From: Bacteroidaceae bacterium
Lineage (GTDB): Bacteria > Bacteroidota > Bacteroidia > Bacteroidales > Bacteroidaceae
DNA length: 41,051 nucleotides
Assembly (NCBI GenBank): GCA_017536765.1
Contig: JAFXGV010000037.1
Span: 1-41,051 of the forward strand
Direction: 5' to 3'
Each line of letters starts with the position of its first letter. Position 1 is the first letter of the stretch. Under the pieces are notes generated by a model that did not search any database, was not told where the DNA came from, and saw only the letters and a program-made list of their open reading frames with translations. The translations under genes and the position numbers were made by a program. Below, piece after piece: positions 40,796 to 41,051 of the stretch.

Positions 40796-41051
40796 TTAGA
40801 TTGAACGTGTGATTGTCTGGTCTCTGTCGGGGCCTATTGATACATACTTCACGGGCACGCCCAGTTCCTTCTCCAGGAACGCGATGTACTCCTTGAACTC
40901 CTGTGGCAACTCCTCCTCGTTCTTCAGCTGTGTGAGGTCGGTCTGCCAGCCCTTGAGCTCGGTGTAAACGGGCTCCACACCCTCGATGTCGTAGGGGAAG
41001 TGGGTGAGTGTCTCGCCATTCTTGCGGTATGCCACGCAGGCCTTTATTGTA
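40796..41051 (-). CDS. purA: Adenylosuccinate synthase, C-terminal part (runs off the window)
   Basis: The last 84 or so codons of PurA, which makes adenylosuccinate from IMP and aspartate with GTP in AMP synthesis. Seen: TIKACVAYRKNGETLTHFPY, then VEPVYTELKGWQTDLTQLK, and the terminal GVPVKYVSIGPDRDQTI with the GPxRxxTI signature at the nucleotide site. The 5' end lies outside the window to the right. An internal GTG at 41035 is not the start. It is upstream of the YugP-like gene and hisS in the same operon. Confidence 0.95.
   Translation of the reverse strand, partial: TIKACVAYRKNGETLTHFPYDIEGVEPVYTELKGWQTDLTQLKNEEELPQEFKEYIAFLEKELGVPVKYVSIGPDRDQTITRSI

Noticed and set aside
1-41051. tRNA, rRNA, IS elements or prophage genes
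   Set aside because: No cloverleaf-like sequence, transposase or phage protein was recognised in intergenic or coding regions by reading; a dedicated RNA search could still find a small RNA.

Overview
The window is a chromosomal segment of a Bacteroidales bacterium (phylum Bacteroidota). Evidence: promoters of the Bacteroidetes type (TAnnTTTG at -7, TTTG about 19-20 bases further upstream), no visible Shine-Dalgarno dependence, C-terminal type IX secretion (T9SS) sorting domains on two large glycosidases, two-subunit 2-oxoacid:ferredoxin oxidoreductase, DUF4271, and gene orders I recall from this order (typA divergent from rpsO; purA / zinc metallopeptidase / hisS). The family cannot be settled; a gut-type anaerobe is likely from the host-glycan hydrolases and the pta-ackA and kor genes.

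Layout, left to right. 1-573 is non-coding and holds repeats. 574-1816 (minus) is an overlapping rnpA-yidD-TatD operon. A hairpin terminator at 1858-1897 separates it from a LOG / DUF4271 / hemD operon (1911-3941, minus). 3983-9081 (minus) is a three-gene operon with a very good promoter: a 992-residue exported TPR protein, a membrane-anchored TIR protein, and a shorter exported paralogue of the TPR protein's N-terminal half. This is the best candidate here for an undescribed system. 9192-13590 (minus) is typA (bipA), a thioredoxin-fold lipoprotein without its CxxC, and a YifB/ComM-like ATPase. rpsO is divergent from typA.

14274-22534 is a glycan-degradation block: GH20 hexosaminidase and a GH63/MGH1-like glycosidase on minus, divergent from a GH84 beta-N-acetylglucosaminidase on plus. 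GH20 and GH84 both carry signal peptides, accessory modules and T9SS-type tails, suggesting cell-surface release of terminal N-acetylhexosamine from host glycans. 22606-25467 (minus) is korAB. 25663-31098 (minus) is a complete tripartite RND efflux operon (adaptor, inner-membrane pump, TolC-like channel) with no adjacent regulator. 31360-34745 (plus) is efp, a family 2 glycosyltransferase starting with TTG, radC, a SufT-like protein and lpxH. 34821-37049 (minus) is pta-ackA, making acetate and ATP from acetyl-CoA. A GNAT acetyltransferase and a small lipoprotein-like protein follow on plus, then hisS, a zinc metallopeptidase and the 3' end of purA on minus.

Most of the window is core metabolism and housekeeping. 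I saw no tRNA, rRNA, CRISPR array, transposase or phage gene. Convergent gene ends are closed by long perfect hairpins (18-21 bp stems). The accessory parts are the TIR/TPR operon, the glycosidase block and the efflux operon.
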